Assembly (NCBI GenBank): GCA_903926565.1
Contig: CAIYJU010000059.1
Location: 1 to 36,541, forward strand
Direction of reading: 5' to 3'
Length of the DNA: 36,541 nucleotides
Source of the DNA: an uncultured Bacteroidales bacterium
GTDB lineage: Bacteria; Bacteroidota; Bacteroidia; Bacteroidales; FEN-979
Shown piece by piece: positions 24,752-34,173 of the stretch (positions within the stretch are counted from its first letter, which is position 1; the number at the start of each line of letters is the position of its first letter). Made by a program: the position numbers and the translations under genes. The notes beneath the pieces were generated by a model. It had not been told where the DNA came from and made no database searches. It saw only the letters and a list, made by a program, of their open reading frames with translations.

Positions 24752-24778
24752 GAAATTTGGAAATTATTTTTACCTTGC
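24749..24778 (+). promoter_or_regulatory. Candidate GH27 promoter (TTTG-N18-TACCTTGC)
   Basis: TTTG at 24749-24752 and TACCTTGC at 24771-24778 are separated by 18 bases, close to the 19-21 spacing of Bacteroidota -33/-7 promoters. The -7 box departs from TAnnTTTG at one position. The TTTG uses the last T bases of the preceding terminator. The leader would be about 38 nt. Confidence 0.45.
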
Positions 24779-24822
24779 AACAAATATCCGGGGTTTTCCT
24801 GGCAACTTAGAAAACTGATCCC

Positions 24823-27105
24823 ATGAAAAAGATTATTCTTCTCACAGGAATTATTGCCATGTTGCTGGTTATTTCATGCAATCAATCGAAGGAACCAAAC
24901 ATCGTATTGCTCGACAGCGAGTGGAAATTTAAAACCGGAAATGACCTTAACTGGGCCGCCCAGGGTTTCGATGATTCTTCCTGGGGCACCATCGATCCTA
25001 AGAACACATGGGAAAACCAGGGATACAAGGGCTATAACGGATATGCATGGTACCGGTGTAAAACACTGATTCGTTCCTCCTTGAAAGATCAAAGTAAAAT
25101 CACAGACAGCCTGCAGATTTTCCTTGGTAAAATCGATGACTGCGACCATGTTTTCCTGAACGGAGAACTGATCGGGGAAAATGGAAGGACCATTTACGAA
25201 AAGCTACAGCCTGCAGACGACTATATCAAACAACACGGCCTTTGGAATACTGACAGACGCTACCTGCTTGCTCAGAATGACCCTAGAATTCACTGGGACC
25301 AGGAAAACCTGATCGCGGTAAGATGTTTTGACCACGATGGCCCTGGGGGAATGTTCGGGAAAAGATTTGAAATCTCCATGACCGGACTACGGGATCGTCT
25401 GAAATTCGATTTTGCCTCCTCGGCATTTGTTTATAACCCTGATACCACTGTTACCAAAAGTTTTACAGTGACCAACATTACCGGTACGGAACGCCTTAAA
25501 GGTGAACTAAAGATTGAAGCCACCCTCAGCGACAACGGTATCAGCATCTATTCTAATCGCTCCATCATTGAGTTATCCCCGCACCAGAAAATAGAAACAT
25601 CGGCGACCTTCAGAAAAAACATGGCTGTTCCAGCAGCGCTCCGGGTAACCTTTACCGATGCTGCAACACGGAATAAAGTTACGGAAGATGTCGAGGTTCC
25701 CTACATTCTCACTCCTGAATCACCATCTGAACCAAGGATCAACGGGGCAAAGATTTTCGGGGTCAGGCCATGGTCCCCGTTTCATTTCAAAGTTGCTGCA
25801 ACCGGGAAACCTCCATTAAAATATACCGCTGCTGATCTTCCTGAGGGACTGGTACTCAACCCGGAGACCGGACTGATCACCGGTTCTTTGAAAAAGAAAG
25901 GCGAGTTCGTTGTAAAGTTAACTGTTGAAAACCAGCTTGGCTATGCCGAACGCGACCTGAAGATCATCGTTGGCGATGTGATTTCCCTGACCCCGCCCAT
26001 GGGATGGAACAGCTGGAATTGCTGGGGCCTCAGTGTGAGTGACAAGAAGGTCAGACAATCGGCTGATGCCATGGTTTCAAGCGGGCTTATCAACCATGGA
26101 TGGAGTTACATCAACATCGACGATGGCTGGGAAGACACCCACGACAAGAACGGGAACATCCTTCCCAATTACAAATTCCCCAACATGCCGGGGTTATGCA
26201 ACTATGTTCATTCGCTTGGTTTAAAGATCGGCATCTACTCTTCACCCGGTCCAAAAACCTGCGGAGGATATGAAGGAAGCTATGGTTTCGAAGCAAAGGA
26301 CGCACAGAATTATGCCAGCTGGGGAATCGATTACCTCAAGTACGACTGGTGTTCCTACGGAAATATTGCGCCGGATCCCTCTCTGGATCAGCTGAAAAAA
26401 CCTTATAAAGAGATGAAACACGCCCTTCGGAAGGCAAACAGGGATATCCATTACAGTCTGTGCCAGTATGGCATGGGGGATGTCTGGAGCTGGGGAGCCG
26501 AAGTAGATGGAAATTCATGGCGAACAACAGGTGACATTGAAGACACATGGGAAAGCCTTTCTTCCATCGGATTCAGCCAGGGACCATGCTCACCATGGTC
26601 GGCCCCCGGCCGGTGGAATGATCCCGACATGCTTGTGGTGGGTATGGTGGGCTGGGGCCCTGCACTGCGCAATACCCGCCTGACTCCAGGTGAACAATAC
26701 ACACACCTTTCATTGTGGAGCCTCCTGGCAGCGCCCCTCCTGATTGGCTGCGACCTTGAAAAACTGGATGCATTCACGCTCAATCTGCTCACCAATGATG
26801 AAGTGATCGCAGTAAACCAGGATCCGCTTGGCAAACAGGCGGTACTTATCCGTAAATGTGATGATTTTGAAGTTTGGGCCCGCGACCTGGAAGATGGCAG
26901 CGTCGCTGTGGGGTTATTTAATAAAACTGAAAAAGCATTGTATGTTCCTGTTGAAATGATCGATATGAAACTTGAAGGCAAACATGCAATGCGGGATTTA
27001 TGGAAGCAATCGGACCTCGGGATTGTAAGAGATCATTTTGAAATGAAAGTTTTGCCTCATGGGGGAAGACTGGTCCTGCTTAAACCCAAATTCAATCAAA
27101 ATTAA
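24823..27105 (+). CDS. GH27 alpha-galactosidase-like lipoprotein
   Basis: 760 residues. A lipoprotein signal ends in VISC (Cys19), so it is probably envelope-anchored. Residues ~25-190 form a GH2-type sugar-binding/jelly-roll domain (WAAQGFDDSSWGTI, AWYRCKTLI, HVFLNGELIGENG). A putative Ig (He_PIG-like) domain lies at ~310-385 (PLKYTAADLPEGLVLNPETG). The GH27 catalytic barrel starts at TPPMGWNSWNCWG (~390). The nucleophile is Asp508 (YLKYDWC) and the acid/base is Asp571 (R-TTG-D, spaced as Arg227/Asp231 in human alpha-galactosidase A). NDEVIAVNQDPLG closes the barrel. It likely cleaves terminal alpha-galactosyl (or alpha-N-acetylgalactosaminyl/beta-L-arabinopyranosyl) groups. No SusC/SusD pair is nearby, so it is not in a standard polysaccharide locus here. 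Confidence 0.9.
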   Translation: MKKIILLTGIIAMLLVISCNQSKEPNIVLLDSEWKFKTGNDLNWAAQGFDDSSWGTIDPKNTWENQGYKGYNGYAWYRCKTLIRSSLKDQSKITDSLQIFLGKIDDCDHVFLNGELIGENGRTIYEKLQPADDYIKQHGLWNTDRRYLLAQNDPRIHWDQENLIAVRCFDHDGPGGMFGKRFEISMTGLRDRLKFDFASSAFVYNPDTTVTKSFTVTNITGTERLKGELKIEATLSDNGISIYSNRSIIELSPHQKIETSATFRKNMAVPAALRVTFTDAATRNKVTEDVEVPYILTPESPSEPRINGAKIFGVRPWSPFHFKVAATGKPPLKYTAADLPEGLVLNPETGLITGSLKKKGEFVVKLTVENQLGYAERDLKIIVGDVISLTPPMGWNSWNCWGLSVSDKKVRQSADAMVSSGLINHGWSYINIDDGWEDTHDKNGNILPNYKFPNMPGLCNYVHSLGLKIGIYSSPGPKTCGGYEGSYGFEAKDAQNYASWGIDYLKYDWCSYGNIAPDPSLDQLKKPYKEMKHALRKANRDIHYSLCQYGMGDVWSWGAEVDGNSWRTTGDIEDTWESLSSIGFSQGPCSPWSAPGRWNDPDMLVVGMVGWGPALRNTRLTPGEQYTHLSLWSLLAAPLLIGCDLEKLDAFTLNLLTNDEVIAVNQDPLGKQAVLIRKCDDFEVWARDLEDGSVAVGLFNKTEKALYVPVEMIDMKLEGKHAMRDLWKQSDLGIVRDHFEMKVLPHGGRLVLLKPKFNQN

Positions 27106-27392
27106 TCTGATTTAGAATATATTAGCTTTATAACCCGGATTTATCTGTCCGTCATAAAACAGCTGTATTGATTAAATTATTTTGACGCAGAACCATCAAG
27201 CATCTGTTTTTATTTATTAGATTTGTGCAATAATTAACAGCACTCATACTAACTGATAAATTCAATCTTTTTTCGGGCAAACCTGAGGTTGTTTTTACAT
27301 TTTAAAACACTTGTTATACACTATATCATCACTAAAATTATCAGGAAACCCCTGACAAACCAGTTCTACTGAACAAACCAAAACTAAAAACT
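27106..27392 (+). other. Intergenic leader region before maeB, 287 bp
   Basis: AT-rich and without a credible gene. It holds a TAGATTTG box (27218-27225), which fits the TAnnTTTG consensus and would give a maeB leader of about 160 nt. Within that leader are two small hairpins: AACC-TGA-GGTT near 27285, followed by a T-run, and TCAGG-AAACC-CCTGA at 27341-27355. No riboswitch class is recognisable. Confidence 0.4.
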
Positions 27393-29687
27393 ATGGCAAA
27401 AATAACCAAGGAAGATGCATTGCGTTATCATGCAGAAGGCCGTCCCGGAAAAGTCGAAGTTATTCCGACCAAACCTCACAGAACACAAAGAGATTTATCA
27501 CTTGCTTATTCTCCCGGGGTTGCATTCCCGTGCCTGGAGATTGAAAAAAACAAGGATGACATCTACAAATACACCTCCAAAGGCAATCTCGTTGCTGTAA
27601 TTTCAAACGGCACTGCGGTTCTCGGCCTGGGTGATATCGGCGCTGATGCCGGGAAACCAGTTATGGAAGGTAAAGGACTTTTATTCAAAATTTTCGCGGA
27701 TGTGGATGTTTTCGACATCGAGGTTGACACACACGATGTTGAAAAATTCATTGATACAGTTAAAAACATTGCCATTACCTTCGGAGGTATCAATCTCGAA
27801 GACATCAAAGCCCCGGAGTGTTTTGAAATAGAAGAGCGCCTCAAGAAAGAGCTTCAGATTCCCATCATGCACGATGATCAGCATGGAACAGCAATCATCA
27901 GCGCTGCCGGCTGGATCAACGCCCTCGAAATTGCAGGCAAAAAGAGAGAAGAGGCCCGGATTGTTGTGAACGGAGCCGGTGCATCAGCCATTGCATGTAC
28001 AAAAATGCTGGTTTCCTGCGGAGCAAAAAAAGAGAACATTGTCATGCTCGATACCAAAGGTGTGTTGCGCAAAGACCGTACGGATCTGAATAAATACAAA
28101 CAACTCTTCGCGACCGACCGGGATATCCATACGTTGGCAGAAGCAATGGTGGGAGCGGATGTTTTTCTCGGACTTTCATCTAAAAATGTTGTGTCCAAGG
28201 ATATGGTTCGTTCCATGGCTGATAACCCTGTCGTTTTCGCCATGGCAAATCCTGATCCTGAAATCGCTTATGATGATGCAATGGATGCGCGTCCCGACGT
28301 ATTGATGGCAACCGGAAGATCCGACTACCCCAACCAGGTGAATAATGTGCTTGGGTTCCCGTTCATTTTTCGCGGAGCACTCGATGTGAGGGCAACCTGC
28401 ATCAATGAAGAGATGAAGGTAGCCGCTGTGTATGCCTTGGCAAGCCTTGCCAAAGAAGATGTTCCCGAAAATGTCAGCGCCGCATACAATGTTACAAACC
28501 TTGTATTCGGGAGGGAATATTTCATCCCAAAACCGCTGGATCCCAGGTTGATAACAACAGTTGCTCCTGCAGTTGCAAAAGCTGCCATGGATTCGGGGGT
28601 TGCACGCAATCCGATTACCGACTGGGAAGGTTACAAAACCGAGCTGAGCAACCGTCTCGGCCTTGAAAACCAGCTTGTCAGAAGAATTGCACTCAAAGCC
28701 AAAACAGATCCCAAAAGAATCGTATTTCCTGAAGGTGCCAACCTCAAAATCCTGAAGGCAGCCAAAGAAGTTTACCATGAAGGGATTGCAAAACCGATCC
28801 TTCTCGGCAACGCTGAGCAAATCAGGAAGATCATTAGTGAGAACCATCTCGATATCGGTGACCTGCCCATTATCGACCCGAGAGATCCGGGCCAGGAGGC
28901 AAACCGCAAGATGTTCGCCGACATGATCTGGAAAAAGAGACAAAGAAAAGGAACCGGGCGTACGGAAGCCTACGACCAAACTGAAAACCGGAACTATTTC
29001 GGGATCATGATGGTTGAAACCGGCCAGGCAGATGCCATGGTTTCAGGAGTGACGAGTGAATACGGCGATGTGATGGGACCAGCCTTAAAACTGATCGGGC
29101 CAAGACCGGACCTTCACCGTATTTCAAGCATGTATATGGTGATCACCAAAAAAGGGCCCTACTTCTTCGCTGATACCACTGTGAATCTTGATCCTGACTG
29201 GAAAACGCTGGCAGAAACTGCTTTGCTGACTGCAGAGATGGTCAAGAGGTTTAACATTAAACCTGTGATTGCCATGCTGTCATACTCTAATTTCGGTTCT
29301 ATAAAGCCATCGGAACATACTACCGGTCCGGAAAAAGTGAGGCAGGCAACCATGTATTTACACAAGAATTATCCTGATTTGCTGGTTGATGGGGAGATTC
29401 AGGCCAATTTTGCGCTGAACAAGGAGATGAGGAATGCACAATTCCCATTCTCGAAAATTGCGAACCAGGATGTAAATACGTTGATATTCCCGAATTTAAG
29501 TTCAGGCAACATCGCCTATAAGGTCATGCAGGAAATTGGTGGCGCGGAAGTGATCGGCCCCATTCTGATGGGGATCAATAAACCCATCCACGTCGTTCCG
29601 ATGGAATGCAGTGTAAGGGAAATCGTACACATGACCACCATCGCTGTGATGGATGCCCAGCATGCCACCAAGGCAGGAAAAAAGTGA
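27393..29687 (+). CDS. maeB: NADP-dependent malic enzyme with phosphotransacetylase-like domain
   Basis: 764 residues, the long MaeB form. The malic domain (residues ~15-155: [18 protein letters not shown], then [10 protein letters not shown]) and the NAD(P)-binding domain (~165-400: [27 protein letters not shown]) convert malate to pyruvate and CO2. A PTA_PTB domain occupies ~430-755 ([38 protein letters not shown]); in this family it is usually regulatory, sensing acetyl-CoA or acetyl phosphate, not catalytic. It opens a run of genes acting on malate and oxaloacetate, with the aminotransferase starting 38 bp later. Confidence 0.95.
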   Translation: MAKITKEDALRYHAEGRPGKVEVIPTKPHRTQRDLSLAYSPGVAFPCLEIEKNKDDIYKYTSKGNLVAVISNGTAVLGLGDIGADAGKPVMEGKGLLFKIFADVDVFDIEVDTHDVEKFIDTVKNIAITFGGINLEDIKAPECFEIEERLKKELQIPIMHDDQHGTAIISAAGWINALEIAGKKREEARIVVNGAGASAIACTKMLVSCGAKKENIVMLDTKGVLRKDRTDLNKYKQLFATDRDIHTLAEAMVGADVFLGLSSKNVVSKDMVRSMADNPVVFAMANPDPEIAYDDAMDARPDVLMATGRSDYPNQVNNVLGFPFIFRGALDVRATCINEEMKVAAVYALASLAKEDVPENVSAAYNVTNLVFGREYFIPKPLDPRLITTVAPAVAKAAMDSGVARNPITDWEGYKTELSNRLGLENQLVRRIALKAKTDPKRIVFPEGANLKILKAAKEVYHEGIAKPILLGNAEQIRKIISENHLDIGDLPIIDPRDPGQEANRKMFADMIWKKRQRKGTGRTEAYDQTENRNYFGIMMVETGQADAMVSGVTSEYGDVMGPALKLIGPRPDLHRISSMYMVITKKGPYFFADTTVNLDPDWKTLAETALLTAEMVKRFNIKPVIAMLSYSNFGSIKPSEHTTGPEKVRQATMYLHKNYPDLLVDGEIQANFALNKEMRNAQFPFSKIANQDVNTLIFPNLSSGNIAYKVMQEIGGAEVIGPILMGINKPIHVVPMECSVREIVHMTTIAVMDAQHATKAGKK

Positions 29688-29725
29688 TCTTAAGCATTTA
29701 TTAATAATTAATATAACTGAGCATT

Positions 29726-30943
29726 ATGAGTCTAAGTATAATTGGAAGATCTATTGGAGAGTCTGTAACGTTAAAACTCAACGAAACAGCTGCCATACTC
29801 AGAGCAAAAGGTGAACCTGTGATTCACCTGGGAATTGGTGAACCAAAAAGCAAGGCACCCCTGGATGCCATTCTCGGGGCCGCCGGCCTGCTGAACAGTG
29901 GAGAGATTCGCTACACCCCGGCCGACGGCATACCTGCGCTGAAACAGGCCATCGTGCGCTATACCGGCGACATGTATCATCGCATTGTTTCACCGATGAA
30001 TGTCATTGCATCCAGCGGTGCAAAACAGGCAATTATGGTTGCCCTGCAGGCGATTTTAAATCCCCAGGATGAAGTCGTTTTCCCGGCTCCGTACTGGGTT
30101 AGCTATCCTGAAATGGTGAAGCTTTGCGGTGCAGTTCCTGTACCTGTCCTTCCTGAAGACGGCAGTTTCTACCCGACTATCCAGGATATTGAACGGGTTT
30201 GCAGCTCCTATACCAAAGCCATTATCATCAACAGCCCGAACAACCCTACAGGAGCCATGTATTCGGCACAGTTCATTGCTGAAATTGTTGAGTTCTGCGA
30301 AAAAAAGGGCATCTACCTGATCATGGATGACATTTATCACCGCCTGATCTTTGATAACCGCAAACCCATCAGCTGCTATGACTTTTTAAAAACCAGCGTT
30401 GATGAATCGAAACTGATCGTCATCAATGGTGTTTCCAAGCAATATGCCATGACCGGATTCCGGATCGGCTGGGCCGTCGCCAACAGAAAACTGATTGAGG
30501 TGATGACCAACATTCAGAGTCATCAAACATCCGGTCCTTCTGTCGTTCTGCAGGCAGCCGCTGTCGGTGCCATCAATGGTGTTCAATCCTGTGTTGACAG
30601 CCTCTGCTACACCCTTGAAAACAACACCAAGGTGATGATGGAACAACTCAACTCCTTTGAAGGGGTAAGAGCCACAAAACCTGACGGAACATTTTACTGC
30701 TTTGTTGATTTTAGCCATTACAGCAAAGATTCCAGCAAACTTGCCTTCTTCCTGCTCGATAAAGTGCGGGTAATCACAGTCCCTGGAAAAGAGTTCGGGC
30801 TGGATGGTCATCTCAGGTTATCTACCTGTGGCTCTCTGAAAGATATAACGCAGGGAATTGAGCGGATAAAATGGGCATTGGATCCAAATTCTCCGAATGA
30901 AATCTACGTCGGCGACCGCAAAATGGTAAGGGATTGGCTATAA
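29726..30943 (+). CDS. Class I PLP aminotransferase, probably aspartate aminotransferase
   Basis: 405 residues, fold-type I aminotransferase of the I-gamma kind. GIGEPKSKAP near residue 37 and YTPADGIPALKQAI follow the usual N-terminal order. SSGAKQAI (~95) binds the cofactor phosphate, INSPNNPTGA (~170) holds the PLP-contacting Asn, DDIYHRL (~201) follows, and Lys238 in SKQYAMTGFRIGW is the Schiff-base lysine. FGLDGHLRLSTCGS near the C-terminus provides the carboxylate-binding Arg. The most likely reaction is aspartate plus 2-oxoglutarate to oxaloacetate plus glutamate, which fits its neighbours, but substrate cannot be fixed from the sequence alone. pckA starts 34 bp downstream. Confidence 0.85.
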   Translation: MSLSIIGRSIGESVTLKLNETAAILRAKGEPVIHLGIGEPKSKAPLDAILGAAGLLNSGEIRYTPADGIPALKQAIVRYTGDMYHRIVSPMNVIASSGAKQAIMVALQAILNPQDEVVFPAPYWVSYPEMVKLCGAVPVPVLPEDGSFYPTIQDIERVCSSYTKAIIINSPNNPTGAMYSAQFIAEIVEFCEKKGIYLIMDDIYHRLIFDNRKPISCYDFLKTSVDESKLIVINGVSKQYAMTGFRIGWAVANRKLIEVMTNIQSHQTSGPSVVLQAAAVGAINGVQSCVDSLCYTLENNTKVMMEQLNSFEGVRATKPDGTFYCFVDFSHYSKDSSKLAFFLLDKVRVITVPGKEFGLDGHLRLSTCGSLKDITQGIERIKWALDPNSPNEIYVGDRKMVRDWL

Positions 30944-30977
30944 ACTATTTTTTTTGGAACAATTAACTTCATAAATT

Positions 30978-32627
30978 ATGTCAAAATATCTGAAATTTGA
31001 AACCCCTGCTCAAAAGCAGGCTGCAAATTTGAAAGCTGAATTCGGACTGATGAACCACGGCCTGGTACATCTTGAGCGGGTTTACTGGAACCTCCCGGAA
31101 GCTGCATTATACGAAGAGGCCGTATTTCGCAATGAAGGCAAGATCGTAAACGGAGGTCCGTTGCTGGTGCATACCGGTAAGTGGACTGCCCGGGCAGCGA
31201 ACGAAAAATATTTCGTGAAAGAATCCTCCACCGAAGATAAAATCGACTGGGGAAAAAGCAACCGCCCGATGACTCCTGAAAAATTCGATGGTTTATTCAG
31301 CCGTCTGCAGGCTTTTCTGCAAGGTGAAGAGCTGTTTGTCCAGGATGTCTTTGTAGGCGCTGACCCCGATTACCAGATGCCGATCCGCATCATCACCGAC
31401 ACTGCCTGGCAGAGCCTCTTTGCCCGCAACATGTTCATGACAACCAACACACTGGAAAAATGCAAAACCCATGTTCCCCAGTTCACCCTGATCGCATCAC
31501 CCTCCTTTAAACTTGATCCGAGGGTGGACGGAACCAACAGTGAAACTGCGATCGTGATCGATTTTTCCAGGAAAATCGCCATTGTTGCCAACACGGAATA
31601 CGCCGGTGAAATCAAGAAATCGATATTTACCATCATGAACTTCCTGATGCCACTTCAGGATGTAATGTCGATGCACTGTTCAGCCAATGTTGGTAAAGCG
31701 GGCGACGTTGCCCTGTTTTTCGGATTGAGCGGTACCGGGAAAACCACCCTCTCTGCTGATCCCAACAGGGCCCTGATTGGTGATGACGAGCATGCCTGGA
31801 GCGACGAAGGTGTGTACAACTATGAAGGTGGCTGCTATGCCAAGGTCATCAGGCTGTCTGCAGAAAATGAGCCGGAAATTTATGCCTGTACCCGAAGGTT
31901 TGGCACCATCCTCGAAAATGTGGTCTATGATCCTAATTCCAGGAAAATTGACCTCGATGATGATCAGATCACTGAAAACACCAGGGCTTCCTATCCGCTT
32001 GAATTCATCCCCAATGCCATCCCTGAAAAGATGGTGAAAACGCACCCTAAAAATGTGATCTTTCTTACATGTGACGCGCAAGGCGTACTCCCTCCCATTG
32101 CGAGGCTCAGCATGAACCAGGCAATTTACCATTTCATAAGCGGATATACCTCCAAAATTGCCGGTACCGAACTTGGTCTTGGCATTGAGCCCGAGATCGC
32201 CTTCAGCGCGTGTTTCGGAGCGCCTTTTATGGTACATCATCCCTATTTTTATGCTGATCTCCTGAGAAGAAAAATCGAGAAACACGATGCAAAAGTCTGG
32301 CTCGTAAATACCGGATGGGTTGGTGGAAAATTCGGGGTTGGTAAACGGATCAGCATCCGCCATACCCGTAACATGCTCAATGCCGTTCTTGATGGTGAAC
32401 TCGACAACGTGGAATTCCGGAAGGATAAGATTTTCAACTTTGACATCCCGCTTACCTGTCCGAATGTACCAGCCGATGTGCTGGATCCTTCCAATGCCTG
32501 GGGAAACAAGGAAGAATACTGGATGAAATACGATGCCCTGGCTTCAAGATACATTGAAAACTTCAAAGCATTTACCGACGGGTGCCCCGATGAAATAATA
32601 AACTCAGGCCCTAAAAGGAATCGCTAG
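30978..32627 (+). CDS. pckA: Phosphoenolpyruvate carboxykinase (ATP)
   Basis: 549 residues, the ATP-dependent type. It interconverts oxaloacetate plus ATP with phosphoenolpyruvate, CO2 and ADP. The kinase-1a P-loop is GLSGTGKTTLS (residues 249 onward), followed by the metal-binding DDEHAWSD. EIKKSIFTIMNFLMP, IFLTCDAQGVLPP and VNTGWVGGKFGVGKRI are further signature blocks. The N-terminus is slightly extended, with an ARAANEKYFV segment (~72). It follows the aminotransferase by 34 bp and is followed by a clear hairpin terminator. In many fermentative Bacteroidota this enzyme runs toward oxaloacetate, with succinate formation; the direction here is unknown. Confidence 0.96.
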   Translation: MSKYLKFETPAQKQAANLKAEFGLMNHGLVHLERVYWNLPEAALYEEAVFRNEGKIVNGGPLLVHTGKWTARAANEKYFVKESSTEDKIDWGKSNRPMTPEKFDGLFSRLQAFLQGEELFVQDVFVGADPDYQMPIRIITDTAWQSLFARNMFMTTNTLEKCKTHVPQFTLIASPSFKLDPRVDGTNSETAIVIDFSRKIAIVANTEYAGEIKKSIFTIMNFLMPLQDVMSMHCSANVGKAGDVALFFGLSGTGKTTLSADPNRALIGDDEHAWSDEGVYNYEGGCYAKVIRLSAENEPEIYACTRRFGTILENVVYDPNSRKIDLDDDQITENTRASYPLEFIPNAIPEKMVKTHPKNVIFLTCDAQGVLPPIARLSMNQAIYHFISGYTSKIAGTELGLGIEPEIAFSACFGAPFMVHHPYFYADLLRRKIEKHDAKVWLVNTGWVGGKFGVGKRISIRHTRNMLNAVLDGELDNVEFRKDKIFNFDIPLTCPNVPADVLDPSNAWGNKEEYWMKYDALASRYIENFKAFTDGCPDEIINSGPKRNR

Positions 32628-32650
32628 ATTATTCTGGTTTTACTGCTTTC

Positions 32651-32695
32651 ACTGCTGCACCGGGTATCATTGCCTGATGCAGCAGTTTTATTTTG
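32651..32695 (+). terminator. Rho-independent terminator after pckA
   Basis: A 9-bp perfect stem, ACTGCTGCA (32651-32659) with TGCAGCAGT (32678-32686), encloses an 18-nt loop and is followed by TTTATTTT. It lies 24 bp after the pckA stop and separates it from gltA. Confidence 0.75.
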
Positions 32696-32758
32696 TATTT
32701 TACCCGGGAGAACACCATTCTCCTGATTGCTTTTTTCTTAAAAATTAACATCTGCCAA

Positions 32759-32789
32759 TTTGCATATTCAAATTATATTGTTAATTTTA
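32759..32789 (+). promoter_or_regulatory. Candidate gltA promoter (TTTG-N19-TAATTTTA)
   Basis: TTTG at 32759-32762 is followed after 19 bases by TAATTTTA at 32782-32789, one base away from TAnnTTTG. The spacing is right for the phylum. The leader before the ATG at 32842 would be about 45 nt. Confidence 0.45.
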
Positions 32790-32841
32790 TAGCATTAAAA
32801 AAAATCATCCATCCATTTATAAACCAGTAAATAACAAGGCC

Positions 32842-34146
32842 ATGAGTTCATTAAAGTCTAAATTTGTCGAAAAGGCTGTACCTGTTGCCGCCGAAGTAAA
32901 ATCATTGTTCAAGGATCACGGCAATACCGTTATCGGACAAGTCACCATCGAGTCTGTGATTGACGGCATGAAAGGGTTGCCGGCCCTGCTTACCCTGACA
33001 TCCAAACTGGATGCCCAGGAAGGCATCCGTTTCAGAGGTTATTCAATCCCTGAACTCCAGGAAAAGCTTCCCAAACTTAACCCACAGGACGAGCCACTCC
33101 CCGAGGGGCTTTTTTACCTGATGTTATTGGGCGACATCCCTACCCTGGATGAGGTGATGGAAATCGGCAAGGAGTGGAAACAACGTGCTGTTGTTCCCGA
33201 CAGTGTTTTCAAGGTACTGGATGCTCTGCCAATGGATTCTGCACCCATGGCCGACTTTAGCGTTGGAATCCTGACACTGGCTACAGAGTCGAAATTCCTT
33301 CAGGCGTACAATGCCGGCGTTGGCAAAAAAGATTATTGGGATTCCTATTACGAGGATGTGATGAATTTCATTGGCCAGTTGCCTGTGATCGCTGCCTATA
33401 TTTATCGTAAACATTATTTCAACGGGAATGTCATTCCTGCTGATCCTTCACTGGACTGGTCGGCCAACCTTGCACACATGATGGGTTATGATGATCCTGA
33501 AATTTACAAATTATTCAGACTGTACCTCACCATTCATGCTGACCATGAAGGTGGAAACGTTTCTGCCCATGCTGCCCACCTCGTGGCATCAGCGTTGAGT
33601 AATCCTTACTATTCCTATGCTGCAGGCATGCTCGGACTTGCCGGTCCGCTGCATGGTTATGCCAACCAGGAAGTAATTGCCTGGATCCTTGATATGATCA
33701 AAGAGATTGGTACTGAAACCCCGACCAAACAACAGATCCATGATTTCTGCGAAAAAACCATTGGTGCAGGCCGCGTAATTCCAGGTTACGGCCATGCCGT
33801 TCTGAGGAAAACTGACCCGCGTTTTGAGGCCCAGAGAGAGTTTGCAGGAAAATATTGCACCGGCGACAGTTTCATCCAGATCGTAAATGACCTGTATGAG
33901 GTAGTTCCACCGATTTTAGGTTCACTCGGCAAAGTTAAAAACCCCTGGCCAAATGTCGATGCCTACTCCGGTTCACTGCTGATGCATTATGGCATCAAGG
34001 AAGCGCCCTTCTATACTGTATTATTCGGAGTTTCAAGGGCACTGGGCGTTCTCGCCTCCCTGCTTTGGGACAGGGCCCTTGGTTTACAGATCGAAAGGCC
34101 ATCTTCCTATACACTGGCGTGGTTCAAGGAAAAAGCCGGAATATAA
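32842..34146 (+). CDS. gltA: Citrate synthase, eukaryotic (mitochondrial) type
   Basis: 434 residues. It condenses acetyl-CoA and oxaloacetate to citrate. The sequence follows the mitochondrial-type citrate synthase pattern rather than the usual bacterial one: KGLPALLTLTSKLDAQEGIRFRGYSI, described here by its EGIRFRGYSI core, then HADHEGGNVSAH, GPLHGYANQEV, PGYGHAVLRKTDPRF and WPNVDAYSG. The catalytic triad maps to His271, His318 and Asp373, close to pig His274, His320 and Asp375. It has no bacterial NADH-site N-terminal domain. It has its own promoter and is 27 bp upstream of mdh, with which it forms a natural pair (Mdh supplies oxaloacetate). Confidence 0.93.
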   Translation: MSSLKSKFVEKAVPVAAEVKSLFKDHGNTVIGQVTIESVIDGMKGLPALLTLTSKLDAQEGIRFRGYSIPELQEKLPKLNPQDEPLPEGLFYLMLLGDIPTLDEVMEIGKEWKQRAVVPDSVFKVLDALPMDSAPMADFSVGILTLATESKFLQAYNAGVGKKDYWDSYYEDVMNFIGQLPVIAAYIYRKHYFNGNVIPADPSLDWSANLAHMMGYDDPEIYKLFRLYLTIHADHEGGNVSAHAAHLVASALSNPYYSYAAGMLGLAGPLHGYANQEVIAWILDMIKEIGTETPTKQQIHDFCEKTIGAGRVIPGYGHAVLRKTDPRFEAQREFAGKYCTGDSFIQIVNDLYEVVPPILGSLGKVKNPWPNVDAYSGSLLMHYGIKEAPFYTVLFGVSRALGVLASLLWDRALGLQIERPSSYTLAWFKEKAGI

Positions 34147-34173
34147 AAAACTAACTTTAAAAACATAGAAAAC

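Noticed and set aside
20264-27105. Polysaccharide utilisation locus
   Set aside because: There is a GH27 enzyme and a secreted propeller protein, but no SusC/SusD pair, regulator or further carbohydrate enzyme.
28176-28979. Long minus-strand frame inside maeB
   Set aside because: It lies wholly within a well-supported gene, is rich in Cys and Ile runs typical of antisense frames, and matches no family.
31680-32363. Minus-strand 227-residue frame inside pckA
   Set aside because: It is the antisense of the conserved kinase core; no promoter box or domain supports it.
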